Shown here piece by piece: positions 16,331-25,015 of a stretch of DNA of 64,000 bases. Position numbers and translations under genes: made by a program. The notes under the pieces are model-generated. The model did not search any database. It saw nothing but the letters and a program-made list of their open reading frames with translations, and had not been told where the DNA came from. Origin of the DNA: Kumtagia sp964244725 (GTDB lineage: Bacteria; Pseudomonadota; Alphaproteobacteria; Rhizobiales; Rhizobiaceae). Location: NCBI GenBank assembly GCA_964244725.1, contig CAXTJQ010000003.1:124001-188000 (forward strand), given 5' to 3'. Position 1 is the first letter of the stretch. Each line of letters opens with the position of its first letter.

Positions 16331-16804
16331 ATGGCGCTGGATAAGATTGATCTTGCGATCCTGCAGGCGCTTCAAGCCGACGGCCGCTTGCCCAACGCGG
16401 CGCTGGCCGAGCGGGTCGGTCTGTCGCAATCCGCGTGTTCGCGCCGGCTCGACGCGCTCGAAAGGACCGGCACGATCCAGGGCTACCACGCCCGAATATC
16501 GAGCGCCGCGCTCGGCCACCAGACGACGGTGATCGTACACATCTCCCTGTCGGGCCAGTTCGAGAAAACACTGTCGGATTTCGAAGCCGCCATAAGGCAT
16601 TGCCCCAATGTCCTGTCCTGTCATCTGATGTCGGGAGAATATGACTACATCCTGCGCGTCGGCGCCCGGGATCTCGCCGACTACGAACGCATCCACAAGC
16701 AGTGGCTGTCGGCGATGCCGCATGTGACGCGGATCAACTCGTCCTTCGCCCTGCGCGAAGTCGTTGACCGGACGGCGCCCGGATTGCGGCCGGAACCCAC
16801 GTAG
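16331..16804 (+). CDS. Lrp/AsnC family regulator (AldR-like)
   Basis: Leucine-responsive-regulator family protein of 157 residues. The DNA-binding helix-turn-helix spans about residues 5-50 (LPNAALAERVGLSQSACSRRL), followed by the RAM/ACT-like ligand domain with SGEYDYILRV (about 101-110). I chose ATG 16331 because AGGA lies 10 bases before it; an in-frame ATG at 16322 is only one base from that site. Divergent placement against alanine dehydrogenase is the typical layout in which alanine activates or derepresses ald. The effector is inferred from context. Confidence 0.9.
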   Translation: MALDKIDLAILQALQADGRLPNAALAERVGLSQSACSRRLDALERTGTIQGYHARISSAALGHQTTVIVHISLSGQFEKTLSDFEAAIRHCPNVLSCHLMSGEYDYILRVGARDLADYERIHKQWLSAMPHVTRINSSFALREVVDRTAPGLRPEPT

Positions 16805-16909
16805 CGGCCTGACATTCATCCCGGTGTCACACGGGCCTGATGGGCTTGCCATGACGAGTGAATTGGTCTTAAGTCGAAACCGTTCCTTGTTTGTTCATGG
16901 AGAAGCGGG

Positions 16910-18886
16910 ATGTCCCTCGCATTGCCAAGCCTGTCGCGCCGGACGTTCATGACCGGGACCGTCGCCGCCGCTTTCACGATGCTGCATCCCTTCTCGGCTC
17001 GCGCGCAAGCCAATCAGGCGCATTTGCGCATCATGGAAACGACCGACATCCACGTCAACGTGCTGCCGTATGACTACTATGCCGACAAGCCGAACGACAC
17101 GATGGGCCTGTCGCGCACGGCGTCGTTGATCGAGGGCTTTCGCAAGGAGGCGACGAACGCGATGCTGATCGACAATGGCGACCTGCTGCAGGGCAACCCG
17201 ATGGGCGACTACATCGCCTATGAAAGAGGGATGAAGGACGGCGACGTCCATCCGGTCATGAAGGCGATGAACCTGCTCGGCTACGAATGCTCGACGCTCG
17301 GCAACCATGAGTTCAATTATGGCCTGTCGTTCATGGACAAGGTGTTGGCCGGCGCGAACTTCCCGTTCGTCTGCGCCAATCTCGTTCGCGGGACACAGCT
17401 CGCCGCCAATCCGCGCGACGACAAGCTGTATCTGAAACCCTACGTCATCCTCGACAAGCAGGTCAGCGACGGGGCCGGCGTCGAGCATGCGATCCGCATA
17501 GGGATCATCGGCTTCGTGCCGCCGCAGATCATGCTCTGGGATTCCAAGAATCTGTCGGGCAACGTCATGACCCGCGATATCATCGAGGCGGCCAAGGCCT
17601 GGGCGCCGCGGATGAAGGAGGAGGGGGCAGACATCGTCATCGCGCTGTCGCACTCAAGCATCGACGTGAAGCAGACGCCGATGATGGAAAATGCGTCGTA
17701 TTTCGTAGCCGGTGTCGAGGGAATCGATGCCGTGTTCACCGGCCATCAGCATCTGGTGTTTCCTGGCAGGAAAGATTTTCAGGACCTGGAGGGCGTCGAT
17801 GCGAAAGCAGGGACGTTGCAGGGCAAACCCGCCGTCATGGCCGGTTTCTGGGGCTCGCATATGGGCCTGATCGACCTGCTCCTGGAGCGCGACGGCTCCT
17901 CCTGGAGGGTGATGTCTGCAACCTCGGAAGTTCGCCCGATCTCCGAGCGGGTCGACAACAAGACCAAGCCGACCGTAAAGGACGATCCAAAAATCGCCGA
18001 CGCGGTGAAACCCGAGCACGAGGCGACGCTCGCCTACGTCCGCCGCCCGGTCGGCAAGACCTCCGCGCCGCTCTATTCCTATTTCGCGCTTGTTGCCGAC
18101 GACCCTTCCGTGCAGATCGTCAGCCAGGCGCAGACTTGGTACATCAAGGATCTGCTGAAAGCCACGCAGTGGAAGGATCTGCCGGTCCTGTCGGCCGCCG
18201 CGCCCTTTAAGTCGGGCGGACGAGGCGGGCCCGATTACTACACCGACGTGCCGGCAGGCGATATTGCGATCAAGAACGTCGCCGATCTGTACCTCTATCC
18301 GAACACCGTCCGCGCCGTCGCGGTCACGGGCGCGCAGGTAAAGGAATGGCTGGAGATGTCGGCCGGCATCTTCCATACGATCACGCCGGGCAAAGCCGAC
18401 CAAAAACTGATCGATCTCGATTTCCCGGCCTATAATTTCGACGTCATCGATGGCGCGACCTACAGGATCGATCTGTCGAAACCTGCGAAGTACGATTCGA
18501 AGGGTGCGGTGCTGAATGCTTCGTCCGCGCGCATCGTGGATCTGTCCGTAGGCGGCAAGCCGATCGATCCGACGGCGCTTTATGTAGTCGCAACCAACAA
18601 CTATCGCGCCGGCGGCGGCGGCAATTTTCCGGAGATCAACGAAAGCAAGATCATTTACGAAGCGCCGGATACCAACCGTGATGTGATCGTCCGCTACATC
18701 CTCGCCCAGGGCTCGATCGACCCTTCGGCCGACGGCAATTGGTCGTTTGTCCCCATGCCGGGCGCATCGGTGCTTTTCGATACCGGCGCGCGCGCCAAGG
18801 ACTTCATCGCCAATGTCAAAGGCATCAGGATCGAGCCGACGGGAGAAGGTGAAAGCGGTTTTACGCGCTATCGCCTGACGCTCTAG
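16910..18886 (+). CDS. cpdB: 2',3'-cyclic-nucleotide 2'-phosphodiesterase/3'-nucleotidase (CpdB-like), Tat-exported
   Basis: Periplasmic bifunctional nucleotidase of 658 residues. The N-terminus has a twin-arginine signal, SRRTFMTG, ending near HPFSARAQA, so export is folded and through Tat. The metallophosphatase domain shows ETTDIHVNVLPYDYY, DNGDLLQGNP, LGNHEFNYG and FTGHQH, and the C-terminal 5'-nucleotidase domain contains NNYRAGGGGNFP. The length matches the CpdB family. GGAG precedes the ATG by seven bases. It would scavenge extracellular nucleotides for phosphate. Only one signal type is unusual: many CpdB proteins use Sec, so the Tat motif is worth noting. Confidence 0.93.
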   Translation: MSLALPSLSRRTFMTGTVAAAFTMLHPFSARAQANQAHLRIMETTDIHVNVLPYDYYADKPNDTMGLSRTASLIEGFRKEATNAMLIDNGDLLQGNPMGDYIAYERGMKDGDVHPVMKAMNLLGYECSTLGNHEFNYGLSFMDKVLAGANFPFVCANLVRGTQLAANPRDDKLYLKPYVILDKQVSDGAGVEHAIRIGIIGFVPPQIMLWDSKNLSGNVMTRDIIEAAKAWAPRMKEEGADIVIALSHSSIDVKQTPMMENASYFVAGVEGIDAVFTGHQHLVFPGRKDFQDLEGVDAKAGTLQGKPAVMAGFWGSHMGLIDLLLERDGSSWRVMSATSEVRPISERVDNKTKPTVKDDPKIADAVKPEHEATLAYVRRPVGKTSAPLYSYFALVADDPSVQIVSQAQTWYIKDLLKATQWKDLPVLSAAAPFKSGGRGGPDYYTDVPAGDIAIKNVADLYLYPNTVRAVAVTGAQVKEWLEMSAGIFHTITPGKADQKLIDLDFPAYNFDVIDGATYRIDLSKPAKYDSKGAVLNASSARIVDLSVGGKPIDPTALYVVATNNYRAGGGGNFPEINESKIIYEAPDTNRDVIVRYILAQGSIDPSADGNWSFVPMPGASVLFDTGARAKDFIANVKGIRIEPTGEGESGFTRYRLTL

Positions 18887-18950
18887 CCTGGACATCGGAA
18901 AAACCGACCAGTGCAGAAAGCAAATGTCGGAGCGCGAGGTTGAATGAGCA

Positions 18951-18972
18951 AAGCAGGCCGGTTGGCCTGCTT
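18951..18972. terminator. Bidirectional terminator hairpin
   Basis: A perfect 9-bp stem AAGCAGGCC / GGCCTGCTT around GGTT lies between the convergent ends of cpdB and the Gly/Ser-rich gene. The T-run is short in each direction, so efficiency may be moderate. Confidence 0.6.
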
Positions 18973-18993
18973 GTAACCGCAAATCGCACGCAA

Positions 18994-19422
18994 TCAGTTG
19001 ATGGAGGGCGAGGAAATGCTTGAGCCGCTCTTCGAAACACCTGGATTGCTGTAGGGCGCCGCGCCGCTGGTGTTTCCGGTCGCCGGCGCGTTCGAGGTTC
19101 CGTTCGTGGCGCCGCGATTCATCGGGTCGGTCGGAATATCGAGCGGCGCCATGCCTTTGGGCTGTTGCGTGCTGGGGATTGTGCCTGCAGACCCTGGAAC
19201 AGCATTGGTGGCGCCGCCGTCGATAGCAGAGCCGGAAGACCCTATGGCGCTTCCAACTGAACCGCCGCTTCCGGAATTAACGGAGCCGCCGACGCTCGGG
19301 TCCAGGACCGAAGGGCATGTTGCCGAGGCATCGTTGACCACGTCGCCGCACGACGTGTTCTGGCTCCATCCGCACACTGTGCTGGCCATGACCACAGCCA
19401 CTGCCGCCAAATACTGTTTCAT
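18994..19422 (-). CDS. Exported Gly/Ser/Asn-rich hypothetical protein
   Basis: A 142-residue protein with an N-terminal signal (MKQYLAAVAVVMASTVCGWS) and a mature part that is low in complexity and rich in Gly, Ser, Asn, Pro and Thr. Two or three cysteines (NTSCGDVV, ATCPSVL) sit soon after the signal. I chose ATG 19422 because AGGAGG lies six bases before it. The extended frame to 19476 has no such site. I recognise no family. The composition suggests a disordered periplasmic or surface protein. It lies 96 bases downstream of the CFA synthase gene on the same strand but may have its own promoter. Confidence 0.6.
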   Translation of the reverse strand: MKQYLAAVAVVMASTVCGWSQNTSCGDVVNDASATCPSVLDPSVGGSVNSGSGGSVGSAIGSSGSAIDGGATNAVPGSAGTIPSTQQPKGMAPLDIPTDPMNRGATNGTSNAPATGNTSGAAPYSNPGVSKSGSSISSPSIN

Positions 19423-19518
19423 CGTTGCCTCCTGCTGCTGCGTTTCGATATCGGGAAACGCCTGATCGACCGTCAACGCGGACGTGGAGGCAAGGTTCAG
19501 TGTGGGGCGATCACGAAA

Positions 19519-20775
19519 TCAAGAGTGGTAGATCACCTGGCGGACATCGATGTATTCCGCGCGAAAGCCAGCCTCGCAGTAATGCAGGTAGAACTCCCAC
19601 AATCTGCGGAACCGATCGTCGAAACCGAGCGGTACGATACGGTCCCATGAGGCCAGGAAGCGGTCGCGCCATTCGGCGAGGGTTCGCGCATAGTCTTGTG
19701 CGAAGATGCGTTCGCGCACGAGCCGCATGCCCTGCTCCGCCCCAAGCGCGCGCAAGATCCGGGGCGTCGGCAGCATGCCGCCGGGGAAGACGTAGCGCTG
19801 GATGAAATCCGGACGCCTGCGGTAGACCGAGTATGCCGCTTCGTTGATGGTGATGATCTGCAGACCGGCCGTCCCGCCAGCGCGCAGGCATTCGCGCACC
19901 TTGCCGAAGAAAACCGGCCAATACTTCTCACCTACCGCTTCGAACATCTCGATCGAGGTGATCCGGTCATAGGTTCCGGTCTCGTCGCGGTAGTCTTGAA
20001 GCTTGATCGTCACCTTTTCGGAAAGACCCGCATCCGCGATCCGCCGGGTTGCGAAATCATACTGCTCGCGGCTGATCGTCAGTCCGGTGACGCGGCAGCC
20101 GATCTCACGCGCGACGAATTCGGCGAAGCCGCCCCAGCCGCAGCCGATCTCGAGTACATGATCCCTTGCGGTGATGCCGGTATCGAGCGCCAGCGCACGG
20201 TATTTGGCGTGCTGCGCACTCTCCAGATCGTTGGCGCCTTCCGAATAGATCGCCGACGAGTAGGTCATGGTCGGGTCGAGCCATTGCTTGTAGAAGGCGT
20301 TGCCGAGGTCGTAGTGCGCCGAGATATTGTTCTTGGAGCCCCGTTTGGTATTCTCGTTCAGCCAATGGCGGGCGCGCTGGATCAGCGTCAGGAACCAGTT
20401 CGAGCCGTAGGCGATGGTTTCGCCGGTCTCCACGTTGACGACGAACAGTTCCAGAAAGGTCGTCACGTCCGGGCTGTCCCAGTCTCCGTCAAAATAGGAT
20501 TCGGCCACCCCGATCGTGCCGCCCGCGAACGCGCGGCCGGGCAATTTCCAATTGTTGAGGATGACAGCGGCCGCCGGTCCGGGCGCGTTGCCGGAAATCT
20601 GGAACTCGCGCCCCTCGGGCGTGCGGATTTTGAGTGAGCCGCGCGGCAACTGCATCGCCATTCGCAAAACCGCGCGCGCCTTTCCAGGCAACGCCCCTGC
20701 GATCTCGCTGAAATTCCTGTCGGTTAAGTCGATCACATCGCCGAAAGGTGAGAGTGCGGTGCGGTCATCTGCCAT
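19519..20775 (-). CDS. cfa: Cyclopropane-fatty-acyl-phospholipid synthase family methyltransferase
   Basis: SAM-dependent enzyme of 418 residues that would add a methylene bridge to unsaturated acyl chains of membrane phospholipids. The N-terminal lipid-binding segment is followed by NNISAHYDLGNAFYKQWLD (about residues 122-140) and MTYSSAIY, both CFA landmarks. SAM motif I is VLEIGCGWGGFAEF (about 188). The C-terminal EAGFRAEYIDV is also conserved. ATG 20775 begins the homologous part. It is the last of four genes ordered photolyase, FAD oxidase, DUF1365 and CFA, a set known in alphaproteobacteria for singlet-oxygen or photo-oxidative defence. Confidence 0.92.
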   Translation of the reverse strand: MADDRTALSPFGDVIDLTDRNFSEIAGALPGKARAVLRMAMQLPRGSLKIRTPEGREFQISGNAPGPAAAVILNNWKLPGRAFAGGTIGVAESYFDGDWDSPDVTTFLELFVVNVETGETIAYGSNWFLTLIQRARHWLNENTKRGSKNNISAHYDLGNAFYKQWLDPTMTYSSAIYSEGANDLESAQHAKYRALALDTGITARDHVLEIGCGWGGFAEFVAREIGCRVTGLTISREQYDFATRRIADAGLSEKVTIKLQDYRDETGTYDRITSIEMFEAVGEKYWPVFFGKVRECLRAGGTAGLQIITINEAAYSVYRRRPDFIQRYVFPGGMLPTPRILRALGAEQGMRLVRERIFAQDYARTLAEWRDRFLASWDRIVPLGFDDRFRRLWEFYLHYCEAGFRAEYIDVRQVIYHS

Positions 20776-20868
20776 GCGTATTCTTCCTGCCCTCCGTCGA
20801 CGGCCTTCCGTGCTCGCGCCGACCCGACGCAAAATGATGTGTCGCGGCGTTGCGCGCAACCGTGCACA

Positions 20869-21717
20869 TCACTCCCCTGGCTCCAGGGCGCCGTGGTCGC
20901 GAAAACTGGCCTTGACCGGCGCGGGCGGACTGCGTCGGAATTTTGCGCCCTTCAGCCAGAGCTTCAGAGCCTCCCAGTGAATGCCGGCCACGATCTTGAA
21001 CGTCATCAGCGGAAAGCGCGCCAGGCATCGCGCAAGCTGCGGGGTCGACAGCGGCGTCGCGTCGCCCACGAACGTGGCCGCCAGCAGCGGCTCGCCGCCC
21101 TCGGTTTCGTGGATGCGCATGCGCACCGTCCTGCCCGGCGGCAACATCCGGAAATGGTAGCGCGTTCCCATGTCCATGAAGGGGGAGACATGGAAAATCT
21201 TCGTGCGCGATTGCCGCACGCCGGCCGGCCCGACATCGCCCGCGCGCATCGGCGCGACATAGGTGTGGCGCTGGCCGAACGTGTTGCGGACCGCATAGAT
21301 CATCGCGAGCAGCGCGCCATCGGCGCCATAGGCGAAATAGACGGAAATGGGATTGAAGACGTAACCCAGGATGCGCGGGTAAGCCAGCAGCAGGACGCGC
21401 GACGCTGTCTGCTCGACGCCTGCTTGGGCTAGAAGTCCGTCCACGAAATGGCGGATCGTCTCTCCTTCACGCTCGACATGGTCGCTCTCCAGGAACGACG
21501 TGATCCCGCGCCGGTTGACGGCGAGCAGCGGCGTCGACGCGGCGAGTTCGTCAAGCCGGTCGATATCGACGAGGAGAGAAAAGACCCGGTAGACGAAGCG
21601 GTGGCCGAACGGCTTCAGCCGCGCATGCATGACCTCGCCGGTGTACAGCGTGCCAGCCGCGATGGGCGGCGGGCCATTGGCCGCCATCGTGGTTGCACGC
21701 AGCCGGTCCTTCGACAT
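20869..21717 (-). CDS. DUF1365 domain-containing protein
   Basis: A 282-residue protein of the DUF1365 family. Marks are LYTGEVMHARLKPFGHRFVYRVF near the start, PRILGYVFNPISVYFAYG (about 113-130) and KIFHVSPFMDM (about 172). The family has no settled activity. Its steady pairing with CFA-like synthases and an amine-oxidase-like flavoprotein suggests a step in modifying membrane fatty acids. It starts 7 bases downstream of the flavoprotein stop. A later ATG (MAANGPPP) could also be the start. The family call is confident, the function unknown. Confidence 0.9.
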   Translation of the reverse strand: MSKDRLRATTMAANGPPPIAAGTLYTGEVMHARLKPFGHRFVYRVFSLLVDIDRLDELAASTPLLAVNRRGITSFLESDHVEREGETIRHFVDGLLAQAGVEQTASRVLLLAYPRILGYVFNPISVYFAYGADGALLAMIYAVRNTFGQRHTYVAPMRAGDVGPAGVRQSRTKIFHVSPFMDMGTRYHFRMLPPGRTVRMRIHETEGGEPLLAATFVGDATPLSTPQLARCLARFPLMTFKIVAGIHWEALKLWLKGAKFRRSPPAPVKASFRDHGALEPGE

Positions 21718-21724
21718 CGCGCCG

Positions 21725-23056
21725 CTATTCCGCCGCGAGCGGTAGATCGACCGCCGTCGAGCGCCATGGAACAGGCGCGCCGAGTTCGGAGGCTACGTCG
21801 AGGCCCGAACGCAGGCCATCCTCATGGAAGCCGTGCCCCGTCCAGGCGCCGGCGAATGACGTGCGCCGAACACCCTGGATGTCGTCAAGCCGCGCCTGTG
21901 CCGAAAGAGCCCGCGCGTCGAATTGCGGATGATCGAAGCTCCACTCGCCGAACACCAGTTCCGATCGAGGCTCGCGGGTCGGATTGAGCGAAACGAACAG
22001 CGGCATCCGCGCGTCGATTCCCTGCAGGCGGTTCATCCAGTAGGTCACGCAGACATCCTTGGCCGGACCGTCGTTCGACCAGCGCAGATAGTTCCAGGCG
22101 GCCCACGCCGTACGGCGCTTCGGCATCAGGCGCGGATCGCGATGCAGCACGACGCGATTGGGACGATAGCTGATCGCGGACAGGATTTTCGTTTCGAGAT
22201 CGGAGGGATCGCCGAGAAGCGCCAGGGCCTGGTCGCTATGCGTGGCTACGATGACGTGATCGAACCGCTGCGGACCGTCCTCGCCTGCCCAGACCGTGAC
22301 GCCGCCGCTATCACGGATGATCGACCGCACCGGCGTTCCCAGGCGCAAACGCCTGCCGAGCGGCGCGAGCAAGTGGTCGAGATAGGTTCGCGCGCCATTG
22401 GTCACCGTGCGCCAGTTGGGCCTTTCGTTGTGGATCAACCGGTGGTTCTCGAAAAAACCGATGAAGCTTGTTGCCGGATAGTCGAGCATCCGGGCGTGTG
22501 GCGTCGACCATATCGCCGCCGCCATCGGGATCAGGTAATTGTCTCGGAACTCGGCGGAAAAGCGCCGCCGCTGCAGATATTCGCCGATCGTCGCGTGACC
22601 GATGAGACCGGAATCGCGATCCGCTAGGCATTGACGGTTGAAGCGCAGGATTTCGCGCAGCATCCAGAGAAAGGTCGGGGAGACGATATTGCGTTTCTGC
22701 GAAAAGATGGTGCGCAAGTTTTCGCCGCTCCATTCGAGCCGACCGTCATCCATCGAGAGCGCGAAGCCCATGTTGCTTTCATGGGTGGCGACGCCAAGAT
22801 GCGCGAACAGTGCCGTCAGGTTCGGATAGTTGAGTTCGTTGTAGACGATAAACCCAGTGTCGACGGAAACGGGTCTGCCGTCATAATCGATGTCGACGGT
22901 GGCCGTATGTCCGCCGGCCCGGTTCTCGGCTTCGTAGACCGTCACGTCGCACTGCGCGTTCAGCGCCCAGGCGGCCGACGCGCCCGCGATGCCCGAACCG
23001 ACGACCGCAATGCGACGCCGTCCGCCTTCGCCGCCAAGAAATGGCGCAATATTCAT
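21725..23056 (-). CDS. FAD-dependent oxidoreductase (amine-oxidase-like)
   Basis: Flavoprotein of 443 residues. The dinucleotide-binding motif VVGSGIAGASAA begins at residue 18, followed by the acidic strand end YEAENRAGGHTATVD. GYGHATIGEY-like and NRVVLHRDPRLMP segments mark the family that travels with DUF1365 and CFA synthase. The start is ATG 23056, which overlaps the photolyase stop by four bases, so translation is coupled. It may desaturate or oxidise a fatty-acyl or carotenoid-like substrate; this is inference from the gene neighbourhood, not from residues. Confidence 0.88.
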   Translation of the reverse strand: MNIAPFLGGEGGRRRIAVVGSGIAGASAAWALNAQCDVTVYEAENRAGGHTATVDIDYDGRPVSVDTGFIVYNELNYPNLTALFAHLGVATHESNMGFALSMDDGRLEWSGENLRTIFSQKRNIVSPTFLWMLREILRFNRQCLADRDSGLIGHATIGEYLQRRRFSAEFRDNYLIPMAAAIWSTPHARMLDYPATSFIGFFENHRLIHNERPNWRTVTNGARTYLDHLLAPLGRRLRLGTPVRSIIRDSGGVTVWAGEDGPQRFDHVIVATHSDQALALLGDPSDLETKILSAISYRPNRVVLHRDPRLMPKRRTAWAAWNYLRWSNDGPAKDVCVTYWMNRLQGIDARMPLFVSLNPTREPRSELVFGEWSFDHPQFDARALSAQARLDDIQGVRRTSFAGAWTGHGFHEDGLRSGLDVASELGAPVPWRSTAVDLPLAAE

Positions 23057-24516
23057 CGAGGTCCTCGCATGGTCCGGAATGCCTGCATCGCACGGTCGCG
23101 TGCCTGGTTGTGGTCGATGAGAGGTACGGGATACGTTTCGCCGAGTTTCACGCCGGCCTCGTCGAGCGCGGCCCGCGAGGCGGTCCACGGTCTATGGATG
23201 AATTTGTCTGGCAGCCTTCCGACTTCCGGGACGTAACGGCGGACGTAGGCTCCATCCGGGTCGAATTTCTCGCCTTGGAGAATGGGATTGAAGATGCGGA
23301 AATATGGTGATGCGTCGGCGCCCGAGCCCGCGACCCACTGCCAGTTTCCCGGATTGTTCGCGGCATCGGCATCCACCAGCGTATCCCAGAACCAAGTTTC
23401 GCCCTTGCGCCAGTCCGTCAACAGATGCTTGGCGAGGAAGGAGCCGACGATCAGCCGCACGCGGTTGTGCATCCAGCCGGTCTGCCAGAGTTCGCGCATG
23501 CCGGCATCGACGATGGGATAGCCGGTGCGGCCTCGTTGCCAGGATCGAAGATCCGTCTCTTCGCCCGCCCATGGAAACGCATCGAAAGCATGATTGAAAT
23601 TGGCGGTCGCCAGATCCGGGTTGTGAAAAAGCTGGTGATAGTTGAATTCGCGCCAGCAAAGCTCCTTGCGGAATTTTTCGGCGTCGGCGCGGTTTTTTGC
23701 CGCAACGCCACTATTGCGAAGTCTGGCCAGAATCTGAAAGGGCGTGATTTCGCCGTGAGCAAGATGCGGCGACAGCATCGACGTGCCCTGGCGGCCCGGG
23801 AGATCGCGAGCCTCGCCGTATCCGGCAAGCCCATCGCCGAGGAAAGCGGAGAGACGCCGCTGGGCGCCGGCCTCGCCGGGCGTCCATCTATCGCGCAGGC
23901 CCGTTGCCCAATCCGGCGATTTCGGCAGGAGGTTCAGATCGTCAATGGTCAGCGAATGCAGCGGCCTGTCGAAGGGCCTGATCGCCTTCGGCGCGTCGAT
24001 GGGATCGCGCGGTTCGGGCAACGCGCTCAGCGCCCGCCAGAACGGCGTGTAGACCTTGTAATGGCCCCCCGAACCGGTCGTCAGTCGCGCCGGGTCGTGC
24101 AGCAACTGGCCATCGAACGCCTCGACTGCAATTCCGCGCTTGCCGAGCACGCGGATCAACCCGTCGTCGTCCCTCAGATCGGCAGGATCGTGGTTTCGAT
24201 TCCACTGGATCCGGTCGGTTTTCGTCTCGTCGATCAGCCGATCGAGCGCTGTCCCCAACTGGCCGGCGCGCAAGGTCAGGCCGGCGCCCAGCGCGTCCAG
24301 GCCGGAGGCAAGCGCTTCTAGCGAATGGTGAAGCCACCAGCGTGAAGCGCTTCCACGTGGCCGCCCCGCCGGTTCTGGGTCGAGAACGAAGACCGGGACC
24401 ACCGTCCTGCCGCTGTCGGCTGCCGCGGCCAATGCCGCGTTGTCGGCCAACCGCAGATCGTTTCGAAACAGGACGAGGATCGGCGGGTCGTTCGCGGCCG
24501 GTCTGGCGTTCTTCAT
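23053..24516 (-). CDS. phrB: Deoxyribodipyrimidine photolyase
   Basis: Light-driven DNA repair enzyme of 487 residues that splits cyclobutane pyrimidine dimers. The N-terminal photolyase domain (about 11-140) starts with ILVLFRNDLRLADNAAL. The C-terminal FAD domain has WREFNYH, TGYPIVDAGMRELWQTGWMHNR (about 355) and a WWFWDTLVDADAANN-type run. AAGGA supplies the ribosome-binding site. It is the first gene of the operon with the FAD oxidase, DUF1365 and CFA synthase, and a heat-shock-sigma-like promoter lies 44 bases upstream. The order supports a light/oxidative-stress unit. Confidence 0.95.
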   Translation of the reverse strand: MKNARPAANDPPILVLFRNDLRLADNAALAAAADSGRTVVPVFVLDPEPAGRPRGSASRWWLHHSLEALASGLDALGAGLTLRAGQLGTALDRLIDETKTDRIQWNRNHDPADLRDDDGLIRVLGKRGIAVEAFDGQLLHDPARLTTGSGGHYKVYTPFWRALSALPEPRDPIDAPKAIRPFDRPLHSLTIDDLNLLPKSPDWATGLRDRWTPGEAGAQRRLSAFLGDGLAGYGEARDLPGRQGTSMLSPHLAHGEITPFQILARLRNSGVAAKNRADAEKFRKELCWREFNYHQLFHNPDLATANFNHAFDAFPWAGEETDLRSWQRGRTGYPIVDAGMRELWQTGWMHNRVRLIVGSFLAKHLLTDWRKGETWFWDTLVDADAANNPGNWQWVAGSGADASPYFRIFNPILQGEKFDPDGAYVRRYVPEVGRLPDKFIHRPWTASRAALDEAGVKLGETYPVPLIDHNQARDRAMQAFRTMRGPR

Positions 24517-24559
24517 TGAGTCCTTAACGTCTTCGCCTTCGGGCGGCTCGCTGCAATCA

Positions 24560-24587
24560 AGATCGGGCGACGCGCCCGTCTTTCAAG
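24560..24587 (-). promoter_or_regulatory. RpoH (sigma-32)-like promoter of the phrB operon
   Basis: On the minus strand CTTGAAA (24587-24581), a 13-base spacer and CCCGATCT (24567-24560) match the sigma-32 consensus CTTGAAA / CCCCATnT with one change in the -10. It lies 44 bases from the phrB start. RpoH-type sigma factors join photo-oxidative responses in alphaproteobacteria, which fits the operon content. Confidence 0.4.
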
Positions 24588-24682
24588 ATCGCCGGAAGGG
24601 GTTCGCGTCGCAAGACGGCGAAGACGATTGATTTACTTTTTGCGGATATGTTGTTTGATCGGCGAGCATCATCGAGGCGGCA

Positions 24683-24820
24683 ATGCGCTACGTCATCGGC
24701 GTCTGCATCTTGACCGGATTTCTGATCTGGGACGGGTTCTATCACGACGGACTATATCTGGACGAGGTCGTTAGTTTCACCAGCCGACTCGTCGGTTCCG
24801 TCGTCCGCAGTGTGACCTGA
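24683..24820 (+). CDS. Small hypothetical protein, 45 residues
   Basis: A short gene divergent from phrB and upstream of tRNA-Glu. The N-terminal 15 or so residues are a hydrophobic segment (YVIGVCILTGFLIWDGFY), the middle is acidic (LDEVV), and the end is basic/hydrophobic. GAGG sits six bases before the ATG. It resembles small single-pass membrane proteins that I associate with Rhizobiales genomes, but I cannot name a family. Its coding nature rests on the ribosome-binding site and amino-acid composition only. Confidence 0.5.
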   Translation: MRYVIGVCILTGFLIWDGFYHDGLYLDEVVSFTSRLVGSVVRSVT

Positions 24821-24850
24821 ACGAGGCGATGGCATCTGACTGATGAAGCA

Positions 24851-24925
24851 TGGTACGCCCAAGGGGAATCGAACCCCTGTTACCGCCGTGAAAGGGCGGT
24901 GTCCTAACCGCTAGACGATGGGCGC
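24851..24925 (-). tRNA. tRNA-Glu (TTC)
   Basis: A 75-base tRNA on the minus strand with the acceptor GCGCCCA pairing with TGGGCGT (a G-U at the first pair), the anticodon loop CTTTCAC giving TTC at 24890-24892, the T-loop GGTTCGATTCC and an encoded CCA (24851-24853). Confidence 0.95.
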
Positions 24926-25015
24926 GCTCAGACGCCCGGCTTATAGTGATTTTGATTTGCGCGGGCAACCCGGCAAAGTCGATGCCGAACGCCTTTTTGT
25001 CAGCCCGCCTGAAGA

